Shown: positions 55,321-64,000, counted from the stretch's first letter. The stretch: DNA of 64,000 bases from Microterricola gilva (GCF_004217495.1 NZ_SHLC01000001.1:558001-622000); one strand, 5' to 3'. Program-made: numbers and translations. Notes: generated by a model from the sequence alone, not told the origin.

Positions 55321-56855
55321 CTCTGCTCGCCAACGACCAGGCCACGCAGGCTGAACTGCTCCGCCGGGTCTCCACAACCCTGCTGCCTGGATTCGTCGGA
55401 ACCGTGCTCCCCGAGTGGCTCGCCGCGCGGCTCCGCGACGGCCTGGGCGGTGTGTGCCTCTTCGGCATGAACATCGAATCGGGCCACCAGCTGCGCGAGC
55501 TGACCGCCGCGATCCGCGCCGCGAATCCGCACGCGATCATCGCGATCGACGAGGAGGGTGGCGACGTCACCCGGCTCTACTACGACATCGGTTCGCCGTA
55601 CCCGGGGGCCGCGGTGCTCGGCCGCGGCGACGACCTCGAACACACGGAGAACGTGGGCAGACTGGTCGGTTGGGAACTGCGCCGGTCCGGCTGCAACCTC
55701 AACTTCGCGCCGTCGATCGACATCAACTCCAACTCCGACAACCCGGTCATCGGCGTGCGGAGTTTCGGGGTCGAGCCGGAGCGCGTCGCCGCGCACGCCG
55801 CCGCATGGATCCGCGGCCACCAGCAGACCGGGGTCGCCGTCAGCGCCAAGCACTTCCCTGGGCACGGTGACACCGCCGTCGACTCGCACCTCTCGCTGCC
55901 CGTGATCGAGCGCAGCATCGATGAGCTGCGCGAGCGCGAGCTCGTCCCGTTCCGGGCCGCGGTCGCCGCCGGAGCGCGCACGATCATGAGCTCGCACATC
56001 CTGTTGCCCCAGATCGACCCCAACCAGCCCGCAACCTTCTCGGCCGACATCCTGCAGGGCCTGTTGCGCACCGAGCTCGGCTTCGATGGCGTGATCGTGT
56101 CAGACGCCCTGGACATGAAGGGCGCCAGCGGGGTGCACGGCATCGCCGAGGCCGCCGTCCGAGCGCTCATCGCCGGCTGCGACCTGCTCTGCATCGGCAC
56201 GGAGAACAGCGACGCGCAGATGGACGAGATCGAGGCGGCCCTGCTGGCCGCGATCGGCTCCGGCCGGCTCAGTGCCGAGCGGATCGCTGATGCCGCCGGC
56301 CGCGTCATCCGCCTGGCCGAGGAATCGGCCGTGCTCGAGGCGGCCATCCCTGTCCCGGATGCCGTCGACACCGCAACCGACCCGATCCTCTCCACCGACC
56401 GCGTGATCGACACCTTCGCCGTCTCCGAGCGTGCAGCGCGCTGGCTGGCGGCCGGAACGCGGGCGCAGACCGTCGTGCGCATAGACACGGTCGCCAACAT
56501 CGCCGTCGGCGTCGCGCCGTGGGGCCCGTTCGCCGAGATCGCGGAGGGAACGGTCGCGGCCGACCCCGCCTGGCTCGAGCCGAACGTCGTCCCCATCTCC
56601 GCGGCCGCACCAACGCTCCCGGCACTCAGCGGTCCCGTACTGGTCATCGGCAAGGACAACCACCGGCACGGCTTCGCGACCGCGGCGATCGACGCCCTGC
56701 GCGCCGAGAACCCCGAGATACTCGTGATCGACGCCGGCTGGCCGTCGGACGACCGCGCTTACGCGGACATCGCGACGTTCGGGGCCTCCCGGCTGCTCGG
56801 GCGTGCACTGCTCGCGCTGCTGAACGCGGAGAATCGGCAGGAGCGCCTGGCGTGA
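55317..56855 (+). CDS. Cytoplasmic GH3 beta-N-acetylglucosaminidase (cluster 2)
   Basis: 512 aa, no signal peptide. DEEGGDVTRL (about 78-87), KHFPGHGDTAVDSH (178-191) with the Asp189-Ser190-His191 dyad, and the nucleophile Asp263 in VSDALDM; all NagZ-type GH3 features. A C-terminal domain of about 170 residues follows. Paralogous to the enzyme at 17676-19202. It would hydrolyse imported GlcNAc-containing disaccharides. Overlaps permease and kinase genes by four bases each. Confidence 0.88.
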   Translation: MTLLANDQATQAELLRRVSTTLLPGFVGTVLPEWLAARLRDGLGGVCLFGMNIESGHQLRELTAAIRAANPHAIIAIDEEGGDVTRLYYDIGSPYPGAAVLGRGDDLEHTENVGRLVGWELRRSGCNLNFAPSIDINSNSDNPVIGVRSFGVEPERVAAHAAAWIRGHQQTGVAVSAKHFPGHGDTAVDSHLSLPVIERSIDELRERELVPFRAAVAAGARTIMSSHILLPQIDPNQPATFSADILQGLLRTELGFDGVIVSDALDMKGASGVHGIAEAAVRALIAGCDLLCIGTENSDAQMDEIEAALLAAIGSGRLSAERIADAAGRVIRLAEESAVLEAAIPVPDAVDTATDPILSTDRVIDTFAVSERAARWLAAGTRAQTVVRIDTVANIAVGVAPWGPFAEIAEGTVAADPAWLEPNVVPISAAAPTLPALSGPVLVIGKDNHRHGFATAAIDALRAENPEILVIDAGWPSDDRAYADIATFGASRLLGRALLALLNAENRQERLA

Positions 56856-57766
56856 GGATCGGCATCGACATCGGTGGCACCAAGACGGCTGCCATCGCGG
56901 TGTCCGACGACGGCACCTTCGGCGAGGTCGTGAAGCGCGCGACCGGATTCGGCGGACGCGCGGTGCTGGACAGCGCGGAGACGAGCGTGCGCCTGCTGGC
57001 TGCCCGATCCGGTCTCGCCGTGTCCGCACTGAGCTCGATCGGCGTCGGCATCCCTGGCGCCGTCGACAGCGCGAGCGGCGTCGTCTCGCACGCCGTGAAC
57101 CTCGGTGTGTCCGAGTTGGCGCTCGGCGCGGAGCTCGGCCGGAGGATGGGCGTTCCCGTCCACGTCGAGAATGACGTCAAAGCGGCCGCGCTCGGCGCGC
57201 ACCACCTCACGAGCATCGCGGCAGGGCCGGGCGATGGCGGGAGCATGGCCTACCTGAATCTCGGCACGGGTCTGGCAGCCGGAATCGTGCAGAACGGGGT
57301 GCTGCTCCGCGGTGCGAGCGGCGCGGCGGGCGAGATCGGGCACCTCCCCATCGACCCGATCGGCGAGCTCTGCGGCTGCGGCCAGCGCGGGTGCCTCGAG
57401 ACGGTCGCGTCCGGTTCCGCGATCGCACGCATGTGGCCGAGTGACGCCGCGCTCCCCGCCGCCGAACTGTTCGACCGCGCCGCGGCCGGCGACGCGAAGG
57501 CACTCGCTGTTCAGCGCACATTCTTCGAGGGGGTCGCGGCCGGTGTGCGCATGCTCGTGCTCACGGTCGACGTCGATCGCGTCGTGATCGGTGGTGGATT
57601 GAGTGCTCTGGGGGAGCCGCTGATTCATGGCGTTCGCGGTGTACTGGCAGACTGGTCTCTGAGCTCCCCGTTCCTGGCCTCCCTGCGGCTCTCCGACCGT
57701 GTGCAGCTCATTCCCATCGGTTTTCCGGCCGCTGCGTTTGGTGCGGCACTAGTAGGAGTGAAGTAA
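56852..57766 (+). CDS. ROK-family sugar kinase (probable GlcNAc kinase)
   Basis: 304 aa from GTG 56852. ATP motif GIDIGGTKTAAIAV, VENDVKAAALG, GTGLAAGIV, and the zinc site GEIGHLPID with CGCGQRGC. No DNA-binding domain, so an enzyme. Position between the GH3 and nagB suggests GlcNAc; glucose is an alternative, as ROK kinases are hard to tell apart. The TAA stop shares its last base with the nagB start. Confidence 0.85.
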   Translation: MRIGIDIGGTKTAAIAVSDDGTFGEVVKRATGFGGRAVLDSAETSVRLLAARSGLAVSALSSIGVGIPGAVDSASGVVSHAVNLGVSELALGAELGRRMGVPVHVENDVKAAALGAHHLTSIAAGPGDGGSMAYLNLGTGLAAGIVQNGVLLRGASGAAGEIGHLPIDPIGELCGCGQRGCLETVASGSAIARMWPSDAALPAAELFDRAAAGDAKALAVQRTFFEGVAAGVRMLVLTVDVDRVVIGGGLSALGEPLIHGVRGVLADWSLSSPFLASLRLSDRVQLIPIGFPAAAFGAALVGVK

Positions 57767-58551
57767 TGGCAGAGATCATCATCGTCAAGAATGCGGAAGC
57801 CGCCGGTGAGCTGGCCGCGGAGGCGATCCTGCGCCTCGTGGCTCGCAAGCCGGATGCCGTGCTCGGCGTCGCGACGGGCTCGACCCCGCTCAGCACCTAC
57901 CAGGCCCTCGCTCGCACAGTGCAGGCAGAGAACCTCGATCTCAGCGCTGTGCGCGGCTTCGCGCTCGACGAGTACGTCGGCATCCCCGTCGAGCACCCGG
58001 AGAGCTACCGCTCCGTCATCACCCGTGAGGTCGTCGAGCCGCTCGGGCTCACCCCGTCACTCGTGCACGTGCCGAACGGCCGGCTCGACGGCATCCAGCA
58101 CGCGGGCGACGAGTACGAGGCGGCTATCCGTGCAGCAGGCGGAGTCGACCTCCAGATCCTCGGCATCGGCCGCACCGGGCACATCGGCTTCAACGAGCCA
58201 GGCTCATCGCTCGCCTCGCTCACGCGCACCAAGACGCTCACCGAGCAGACCCGCATCGACAACGCCCGCTTCTTCGACTCCATCGACGACGTCCCGACGC
58301 ACTGCATCACGCAGGGCCTCGGCACGATCCTGCGTGCGGAGCACCTCGTGCTGTTGGCATTCGGCGAGGCCAAGGCGGATGCCGTCGCCGCAGCCGTCGA
58401 GGGCGCAGTGACGTCGAGCCAGCCCGGATCCGTCATCCAGCTGCACGCCCACGCGACCGTGATCGTCGACGAGGCCGCGGCATCCAAGCTCGCCTTCGCC
58501 GACTACTACCGGCAGTCGTGGGAGACCCGTTTCGACTGGGAAGTGATCTAG
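57766..58551 (+). CDS. nagB: Glucosamine-6-phosphate deaminase
   Basis: Converts GlcN-6-P to fructose-6-P and ammonia. 261 aa. LGVATGSTPLSTYQAL, ALDEYVGIPVEHPESY with the general base Asp, GIGRTGHIGFNEPGSS with the active-site His, and THCITQGLGTIL. TAGGAG is the ribosome binding site. Last gene of the operon. The deacetylase nagA, needed between kinase and NagB, is not in this window. Confidence 0.95.
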   Translation: MAEIIIVKNAEAAGELAAEAILRLVARKPDAVLGVATGSTPLSTYQALARTVQAENLDLSAVRGFALDEYVGIPVEHPESYRSVITREVVEPLGLTPSLVHVPNGRLDGIQHAGDEYEAAIRAAGGVDLQILGIGRTGHIGFNEPGSSLASLTRTKTLTEQTRIDNARFFDSIDDVPTHCITQGLGTILRAEHLVLLAFGEAKADAVAAAVEGAVTSSQPGSVIQLHAHATVIVDEAAASKLAFADYYRQSWETRFDWEVI

Positions 58552-58566
58552 CCGACATCCGGATAC

Positions 58567-58605
58567 ACAGAAGCCCCGTACCTCATTGAGGTGCGGGGCT
58601 TCTGT
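58567..58605. terminator. nagB terminator, bidirectional
   Basis: ACAGAAGCCCCG and ACCTC pair with GAGGT and CGGGGCTTCTGT (one mismatch, loop ATT). Between convergent nagB and the DUF2568 gene. Confidence 0.85.
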
Positions 58606-58616
58606 ACGTCTGGGAG

Positions 58617-59006
58617 TCAGATCCGGTTGCGGCCGTTGATCACGCCGCTGACGGTGGCCACGAGCGCGAACGCCGCGGCGATGTACGGCTGCCCCATGCT
58701 CCACCAGGCGAAGGCGACGGAGCCCATCACGACGATCTCGATGAGCGCGCGCCCGAAGGCGTCGAGCTGGAACACGGCCTTGGGGGAGAGGAAGAGCGCC
58801 CAGAGCAGGATCGCCAACAGCGGCGCACCGATGGCGAAGGCGATGCCTGGCCACGGCATCGGCCACATGGTGAAACCCCAGATCGCGAGCGACACGACGG
58901 CGACGATCTCCAGCAGGAAGCGGATGATGTCGTTCGGGCTGACGCGGGGCGCGCCGCTTGCGGCGTCGCTGGCGGTTGGGCGGGAGGTTCCAGGCGTTTC
59001 AGTCAC
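58617..59006 (-). CDS. YrdB-family (DUF2568) membrane protein
   Basis: 129 aa. A hydrophilic start, then four TM helices with FLLEIVAVVSLAIWGF, APLLAILLWALFLSPKA and RALIEIVVMG, which fit the DUF2568 family. Function unknown. GTG start at 59006; TAAGCT on the minus strand (59013-59018) ends six bases before it, lying in the 16-base gap after purU, so it probably has its own leaderless transcript. Confidence 0.8.
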   Translation of the reverse strand: MTETPGTSRPTASDAASGAPRVSPNDIIRFLLEIVAVVSLAIWGFTMWPMPWPGIAFAIGAPLLAILLWALFLSPKAVFQLDAFGRALIEIVVMGSVAFAWWSMGQPYIAAAFALVATVSGVINGRNRI

Positions 59007-59022
59007 GCCTCAAGCTTAAGCG

Positions 59023-59904
59023 CTAGCGGAAGATGATCGTGCGGGCGCCGTCGAGCAGCACCCGGTCCTCGGCAAACCACTTGACGGCCTGGGTGAGCGT
59101 GCGGCTCTCCTCATCCTGCCCGATCGCGACGAGCTCCGAGGCGCTGCGCGAGTGGTCAACGCGCACGACGTTCTGCTCGATGATCGGCCCCTCGTCGAGG
59201 TCGCTCGTGACGAAGTGCGCCGTCGCGCCGATGAGCTTGACGCCGCGGGCGTGCGCCTGCTTGTACGGATTGGCTCCCTTGAAGCCGGGGAGGAAGCTGT
59301 GGTGGATGTTGATCGCGCGTCCGGCGAGGGCTTCGCAGAGCTCGGGGGAGAGGATCTGCATGTAGCGCGCAAGCACCACGAGCTCGACGTCGTGTTCCTC
59401 GACAGCGCGCAGGATGCGCACCTCGAACGCGGCCTTGCTCGCGGCATCCACGACGGGGAGGGACTCGAATGGCACGCCGTAGAAGCCGGCCAGATCGCGG
59501 AGACTCCCGTGGTTGGAGAGCACGAGGGGGATGTGCACGGGCAGCTGGCCGGCACGCTGACGGAAGAGCAGGTCGTTGACGCAGTGCGCAGCCGTCGAGG
59601 CGAGCACGAGTGTGCGGAGCGGGCGCCCGACCACATCGAGGCGCCAGTCCATCGAATGCTTCTCCACGACGGGGGCGAGGGCGGCCTCGAGCTCGTCACG
59701 GCCTGCGTGGGTCTCGATCTGCAGCCGCATGAAGAAGCGCCCGGTGTCGTGGCTCGTGAACTGCTGGCTCTCGGTGATGTTGCCGCCGGCCGCCACAACG
59801 GCGCCGCTGATGGCGTGCACGATTCCCGGCCCGTCGACACAGATCAGCGTGAGCACCCAGTGGTGTTGCGTGGCGGGGGGTGTGAGTGCGGCGTCAAACT
59901 CCAT
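59023..59904 (-). CDS. purU: Formyltetrahydrofolate deformylase
   Basis: Hydrolyses 10-formyl-THF to formate and THF, balancing the formyl pool used by PurN/PurH. 293 aa. An N-terminal ACT domain (ICVDGPGIVHAISG, GGNITESQQF) is followed by a formyltransferase-like domain with NHHSFLP-type motif INIHHSFLPGFKGANPY and GATAHFVTSDLDEGPII. ATG at 59904 with no Shine-Dalgarno; TAATCT (minus strand, 59911-59916) ends six bases before it. Confidence 0.96.
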   Translation of the reverse strand: MEFDAALTPPATQHHWVLTLICVDGPGIVHAISGAVVAAGGNITESQQFTSHDTGRFFMRLQIETHAGRDELEAALAPVVEKHSMDWRLDVVGRPLRTLVLASTAAHCVNDLLFRQRAGQLPVHIPLVLSNHGSLRDLAGFYGVPFESLPVVDAASKAAFEVRILRAVEEHDVELVVLARYMQILSPELCEALAGRAINIHHSFLPGFKGANPYKQAHARGVKLIGATAHFVTSDLDEGPIIEQNVVRVDHSRSASELVAIGQDEESRTLTQAVKWFAEDRVLLDGARTIIFR

Positions 59905-60094
59905 CTGCCCAGATTAGTTGGAAAGCCGCAGGCGCGGATGCCGCTGCTAGGCTAAACCCGGTCGTGCGAGCGCGCACGGCCCTGGGCGCGCACAACAGCG
60001 CGTAGTCGACCCGCCCCCTCGCGACTGCCTCTGCGGCGCCGAGATCCTCAGCAGCTGAGGACGGGCGGGGAACGCCATTCATGGGTGATCACGA

Positions 60095-61306
60095 ATGACT
60101 GCACACACCACCTCCCGCCCCACCGCCCCGGCATTTCCGTGGGTCGGGCTCCTCACGCTCGCCGTCGCGGTGTTCCTCTCGATCACGATCGAGATGCTGC
60201 CGATGGGACTGCTGCCAGACATCAGCCAGGAACTGGGGGTCAGCGAACCCCAGGTCGGACTGCTCGTGAGCGTGTTCGCGTTCACCGTCGTGATCTCCAG
60301 CGCCCCGCTCATGGCACTCACCCGTCGCCTGCCGCGGCAGCCGCTGCTCGTCGGCGTTCTCGTCATCCTGGCGCTCTCGAGCGTGTTGACCGCGATCGCT
60401 CCGAGCTACGAATTCATGGTGGCGACCCGGGTGCTCGGCGGTGCGGCGCACGGCCTGTTCTGGTCGATCGTCGGAGCCTACGCCGGCCACCTGGTGCCGA
60501 AGGAACAGCTCGCCCGCGCCGTGGCCATCACCACGGCGGGCGGGTCGCTCGCCTTCGTGCTCGGTGTTCCGCTCGGCACGGCCCTCGGCCACGCCTTCGG
60601 CTGGCGGATCGCCTTCGCCGGCATCGCCGCGCTCACGCTGATCGGTGCACTGCTCGTCTGGTGGCTGCTGCCGGGCGTGCAGCACCGACACGCTCCGGAG
60701 GAGGGAACGGAGCACGTCTCCGTGCGCCGCGACCCGACCCTCGTCGCGGTGATCGTGGTCTGCGTGATCACCGGCGTCGTGATGATCGGCCAATACGCCG
60801 TGTACACCTATATCGCCCCCTACCTGATCGACGTCGTCGGAGCGGATGCCGCCGAGGTCGGCCCGCTGCTCTTCGGCTACGGCATCGCGGGTGCCGTCGG
60901 CCTGCTGCTGGCCGGAACGGTCCTCGGGGTTCGGCCGACGCTCGGGCTGCTGATCGCCTTCGCGGGCGTTGGAATCGGCGTTGCGGCGCTCGCCGCGTTC
61001 AGCGCCGTCCCTGTGATCGCGATCGGGGCGTTCTTCTTCTGGGGCATCGCGTTCGGAGCGCTGCCGCCGCTGCTGAACACGCGCCTGCTGCACAGCGCCT
61101 CGGCCCGCATCCGCGATGCCGCTGCCGCCTTCTACACGACCGCGTTCAACCTCGGCATCGGCGGCGGCGCGCTGCTCGGAGCCGCGCTCTACAACACCAT
61201 CGGGCTGCAGGCGCTGCCCTGGGTGTTCGTCGGCATCCTCGCGCTGTCGTTCCTGATCGTGGTGATCACGGCGCGGCGCCCCCACGTGCACCCGCACGCG
61301 GACTGA
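60095..61306 (+). CDS. MFS transporter, DHA1 drug/sugar-efflux type
   Basis: 403 aa, 12 TM helices. Motif A-like APLMALTRRLPRQPL in the first half, GGAAHGLFWSIVGAYAGHLVP, and motif C-like GGSLAFVLGVPLGTALG, as in the AraJ/sugar-efflux group of DHA1 exporters. The upstream GGTGATC (60084-60090) matches the region of the anti-Shine-Dalgarno adjacent to the core, an unusual ribosome site. The stop is seven bases from the convergent sigma-factor gene, with no hairpin between. Confidence 0.88.
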   Translation: MTAHTTSRPTAPAFPWVGLLTLAVAVFLSITIEMLPMGLLPDISQELGVSEPQVGLLVSVFAFTVVISSAPLMALTRRLPRQPLLVGVLVILALSSVLTAIAPSYEFMVATRVLGGAAHGLFWSIVGAYAGHLVPKEQLARAVAITTAGGSLAFVLGVPLGTALGHAFGWRIAFAGIAALTLIGALLVWWLLPGVQHRHAPEEGTEHVSVRRDPTLVAVIVVCVITGVVMIGQYAVYTYIAPYLIDVVGADAAEVGPLLFGYGIAGAVGLLLAGTVLGVRPTLGLLIAFAGVGIGVAALAAFSAVPVIAIGAFFFWGIAFGALPPLLNTRLLHSASARIRDAAAAFYTTAFNLGIGGGALLGAALYNTIGLQALPWVFVGILALSFLIVVITARRPHVHPHAD

Positions 61307-61313
61307 CACGACC

Positions 61314-63785
61314 TCACGGCGCGCGCACGAGGGAGATGCTCGCGGCCGGACCACCGCGGGTGCCGTCGCTGTAGTGCACGCTGAGTGTTCCGGCATCCCA
61401 GTAGTTCCGGTCCCGATAGTCGAAGTTCGTCGTACTCGCACCGGCAGCGTCGAGGGTGACCGATCGCGTGTCCGTGGCGAACGGGACGCCGCTCTTCGAC
61501 GTGGACAGGGCCACCACGAAGCCGGCGCCAGGCAGGCCCCTGGCCAGCAGGACGACATCGGTGGCCAGCGGAATTCCCGCACCGTCTGACGGCGAGACGA
61601 TCTCAGGGGGCACCAGGGTGAACTCCTCGACGGCGCTGGCCTCGGGCGCGGAGCTGAGCCCGCCAGTGTGCTGCGTGACGCTGACGCCGTACGGTGTGTT
61701 CGCCGCGAGCCCGGTGACGGTCACCGACCAGTGGCCGTCGGCGCCAGCGGTCGCGCGTGCGGTGGAGATCCCGTCAACGAGCACATCGATGCCGGCGCCG
61801 GGCATGGCATCGTTGCCCGCGATGATCGGGAAGTAGCGGCCGCCTGAGGTGTCGACGGAGAACCGTGGCGCAGCTGGGCGCTCCGGCTCCGGCGTCACCG
61901 TGAACGAGGTGGCGGATGCCGGCCCGTGGCGGCCACCGGTGCCGACGTGGCGGAGGCTGATCGTTGCCGCCCCAGGCGAGAGCTCCGGCGCTGCCGCGAC
62001 GCCCAGCCCCTCGGAATCGAGCACGGCACCGACCCAGCCGGAACCGCCATCGACACTGAACTCGATGGCTGCCCCCGGAGAGCCGGTGAACTCGAGCGCC
62101 GGGAGCTCATCCTCGCGGTGTTCCGAGCCCGCGAGGGGCGTCGTCAGCGTCGGCGGTGCGGCCAGGGTGAAGGTGGTCGCCGGGCTCGGGGAGGAGGCGA
62201 TGCCGGCGGAGAGCTGGCGCGCCGTGACGGCGTGCGTGCCCTCGCCGAGCTCCGCGCCGTCGGAGCCGCGAGTGATCGTCGCCGACCACGCTCCCGTCCG
62301 GGCATCGGCCGTTGCCGTGACTGGTGCGGTGGCAGCACGCCCGACGCCGGCGATCGTCAACTCGACGCGGGCACCGGGGTCGGCCGTGCCGCTGACGATG
62401 GGGAACAATGTCGAGTTCCCCGTGTCGACACCGTCGACCGAGGGCGCGGCCGGAGCCGACGGGACGACGGGCGGCGTGCTCGGTGTGGGCGAGGCGCTCG
62501 GCTGCGGCGGTGCCGCGGGCGCAGGGGTGTCCACCTCGACCAATTCGGGTTCAGGTGGGAGGGGCACCGGGATCGTGCTCGGCTGCGGGGTCGGCGCGGC
62601 GATGGACTCGTCCGGGGACCCGTCCGGTGAAGCATCGGGGGTGGGGAGCGAACCGTCGGCGACGGTGCTCGGCGGTGCCGGGTGTTGCGCGAACAGGGTC
62701 GGCCCGAGCGCAACGGCGGCCACGACGCCGGCCGCGACGGCGACAACGCCGACGATGCCGGCGACGGTCATGCCGCTCACCGAGCCCGAGCTGTTCGTGC
62801 TCGAGCCGACCGCGGTACCGCCGGCTGCGATGCCGCCGGCCGTGATGCTCGCCGGCATCGCCCCGACCGCCAGCTGGCTCGCCGGCCCACCGGTCTGCAA
62901 CCAGTGCGCGTATGCGGCGGCGCCTCCGATGCCGGCCGTGAGTGGCAACAGCACGAGCGCAAGTCGGGAGCCGACGTCCCTGGCCTCCGACGCGGCGATG
63001 GTGCATCTGGCGCAGTCGTCCAAGTGCTTCTCGAGCCGGGTGGTGTCGCGCGGGGAGAGGCTGCCACGCGTGTACGTGCCGAGGCGTTCGATGCTCCACC
63101 TGCAGTCGTCGTCGGCCGAGACCGCATTGAGGTGCGCGCCGATCCAGGCTTGTCGCAACCCTTCCCTGGCGCGGTAGCTGAGCGCTGCGACGCCATTCGC
63201 CGACATCCCGAGCAGCGGCGCGATCTGGGCGGGCGTCATCGACTCGACCTCGCTGTACCAGAGCACCTCCTGCCACCGCGTTGGAAGGGTGCGGAACGCC
63301 GTCGCGGTGAGGCCACGGTCGAGGGCGAGCAGGCCGGCATCCTCGCTGCTGCTCGGGTCTTCGAAGCTCTCGAGGGTGTCGATCGAGGTTTCGCGCCTGG
63401 CCCTGCCCCAGCTTGAGGCTGTGTTGCGGATCGTCGTGAACAGATACGGCCGGAAGGCCGCGGTGGGGCCGCGGCCCTTCTGCAGCAGTTGGTAGATGCG
63501 CGTGAACGACTCGGAGACGAGGTCGTCCGGATCGAGGCTGGAGGTGAAGGACCGTGCGACCGTGCGACCGGCTGCCGCGTGACGTTTCCACAGCTCGGCG
63601 AATGCGGGGGAATCGCCCTGCTTGCACCGCTCGATGAGCTGCGAATCCGAGCTCGCGGCGACGGCGGGCGGCGTCGCGCCGCCGTCTTCTGGGGAGCTGT
63701 GGTCTGTCACAGGGCTGTCGTATGGCCTTCGTCGTCGGGTCGAAAAGGGTGTCGGCATGCGGCAGGAGGGTAAGTCCGGAATCAT
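61314..63785 (-). CDS. Membrane-anchored ECF sigma factor with fused anti-sigma and Ig-like domains
   Basis: 823 aa from ATG 63785 (GTG 63710 is an alternative, 798 aa). Order: sigma region 2 (about 55-125; GDSPAFAELWKRHA, DPDDLVSESFTRIYQLL), sigma region 4 (about 160-215; LPTRWQEVLWYSEVESMT and MSANGVAALSYRAREGL), a ZAS-type anti-sigma zinc finger (Cys228, His254-x3-Cys258-x2-Cys261 in HLDDCARC), hydrophobic helices at about 275-290 and 335-360, a Pro/Ser/Thr-rich stalk (about 370-450), then three or four Ig-like/FN3-like domains to the end. So DNA-binding and extracellular parts are in one chain. It would need proteolysis or a conformational signal to release the sigma domain. No separate anti-sigma gene is adjacent. 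Confidence 0.88.
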   Translation of the reverse strand: MIPDLPSCRMPTPFSTRRRRPYDSPVTDHSSPEDGGATPPAVAASSDSQLIERCKQGDSPAFAELWKRHAAAGRTVARSFTSSLDPDDLVSESFTRIYQLLQKGRGPTAAFRPYLFTTIRNTASSWGRARRETSIDTLESFEDPSSSEDAGLLALDRGLTATAFRTLPTRWQEVLWYSEVESMTPAQIAPLLGMSANGVAALSYRAREGLRQAWIGAHLNAVSADDDCRWSIERLGTYTRGSLSPRDTTRLEKHLDDCARCTIAASEARDVGSRLALVLLPLTAGIGGAAAYAHWLQTGGPASQLAVGAMPASITAGGIAAGGTAVGSSTNSSGSVSGMTVAGIVGVVAVAAGVVAAVALGPTLFAQHPAPPSTVADGSLPTPDASPDGSPDESIAAPTPQPSTIPVPLPPEPELVEVDTPAPAAPPQPSASPTPSTPPVVPSAPAAPSVDGVDTGNSTLFPIVSGTADPGARVELTIAGVGRAATAPVTATADARTGAWSATITRGSDGAELGEGTHAVTARQLSAGIASSPSPATTFTLAAPPTLTTPLAGSEHREDELPALEFTGSPGAAIEFSVDGGSGWVGAVLDSEGLGVAAAPELSPGAATISLRHVGTGGRHGPASATSFTVTPEPERPAAPRFSVDTSGGRYFPIIAGNDAMPGAGIDVLVDGISTARATAGADGHWSVTVTGLAANTPYGVSVTQHTGGLSSAPEASAVEEFTLVPPEIVSPSDGAGIPLATDVVLLARGLPGAGFVVALSTSKSGVPFATDTRSVTLDAAGASTTNFDYRDRNYWDAGTLSVHYSDGTRGGPAASISLVRAP

Positions 63786-64000
63786 GCTTACGTTGAGAGA
63801 CGCGGCGCGGTGACATCTATGACGCGAGAATCGCGAGAAATCTCAGAATCTCCACGCTAGCGCGACCGTCGTAGTGGCAGTGTCAGAAAGTCCTGTGAAT
63901 CGGCGTCATGATTCCGAGGATCTGCACTCTCTCCGAGTGAGAGGGAGGCGCACCCGAAGCGAATCCCCCTCGACTCAAGGGGACAGAGTGCTCGAGCATC
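63786..64000. other. Upstream region of the sigma-factor gene; no gene seen
   Basis: Contains short inverted repeats (CTCTC/GAGAG near 63928-63944; CCCCT/AGGGG near 63966-63982) but no convincing coding sequence or recognisable promoter. A plus-strand gene may begin beyond the window. Confidence 0.3.

Noticed and set aside
60081-60098. Five-codon ORF (ATG GGT GAT CAC GAA TGA) overlapping the MFS start
   Set aside because: It has no ribosome site of its own, and its GGTGATC is more simply the ribosome site of the MFS gene. Too short to claim.

Overview
The window is very GC-rich, densely packed chromosomal DNA from a high-GC Gram-positive (Actinomycetota). I infer the family Microbacteriaceae from the guaA, sucCD, purNH and pcrA neighbourhoods, the very frequent GGATGC/GCATCC words, many GTG starts and many apparently leaderless genes; no 16S rRNA gene is present to confirm it. 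I see no tRNA or rRNA genes, CRISPR arrays, transposases or prophage genes.

Layout. (1) 1-14.4 kb, mostly housekeeping: the end of a LuxR-type regulator, a large secreted glycine-rich/Ig-repeat surface protein with an LAxTG sorting motif, SURF1, a DUF3817 membrane protein, guaA, small membrane proteins, a Bax-inhibitor-1 family protein, a glycerophosphodiesterase, pcrA and a FUSC-type membrane protein. Intergenic repeats and a large nested inverted repeat lie here. (2) 14.5-23.1 kb: one tightly overlapping operon for cell-wall amino sugars (ABC importer, cytoplasmic NagZ-type GH3, AnmK, GlcNAc kinase, MurQ, MurR/RpiR regulator). (3) 23.2-32.4 kb: sucCD, membrane proteins including an unlisted 35-aa leaderless microprotein, DUF6350, purN-purH, and a dimethylargininase fused to an N-terminal membrane domain. 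(4) 32.5-36.7 kb: a heterodimeric ABC exporter behind a long leader with a 33-codon small ORF and alternative hairpins. (5) 36.7-43.1 kb: a LacI regulator, a GH35 beta-galactosidase and an ABC sugar importer, tied together by two near-identical LacI operators. (6) 43.5-47.8 kb: a PLP-decarboxylase homologue that has lost its active-site lysine and cysteine, divergent from a stand-alone receiver, a NarL-type regulator and a histidine kinase. (7) 47.8-50.7 kb: an alkyltransferase-like protein, a GNAT acetyltransferase and a metal P-type ATPase. (8) 50.8-58.6 kb: a second amino-sugar operon (ROK repressor, ABC importer, GH3, ROK kinase, NagB). (9) 58.6-64 kb: DUF2568, purU, an MFS exporter and a membrane-anchored ECF sigma factor with built-in anti-sigma, transmembrane and Ig-like segments.

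How the genes work together. The two amino-sugar operons have the same plan (binding protein, two permeases, intracellular GH3, kinases, regulator). Together they would import GlcNAc-containing saccharides, split them in the cytoplasm and feed GlcNAc-6-P and fructose-6-P; nagA is not in the window. All three sugar importers lack their own ATPase, so they probably share an MsiK-type ATPase encoded elsewhere. purN, purH, purU and guaA cover parts of purine and formyl-folate metabolism.

The most unusual items are the active-site-less decarboxylase, the one-polypeptide transmembrane sigma factor, the small-ORF leader before the exporter, the membrane-anchored dimethylargininase, and a set of genes with a TANNNT box exactly six bases before the start codon.
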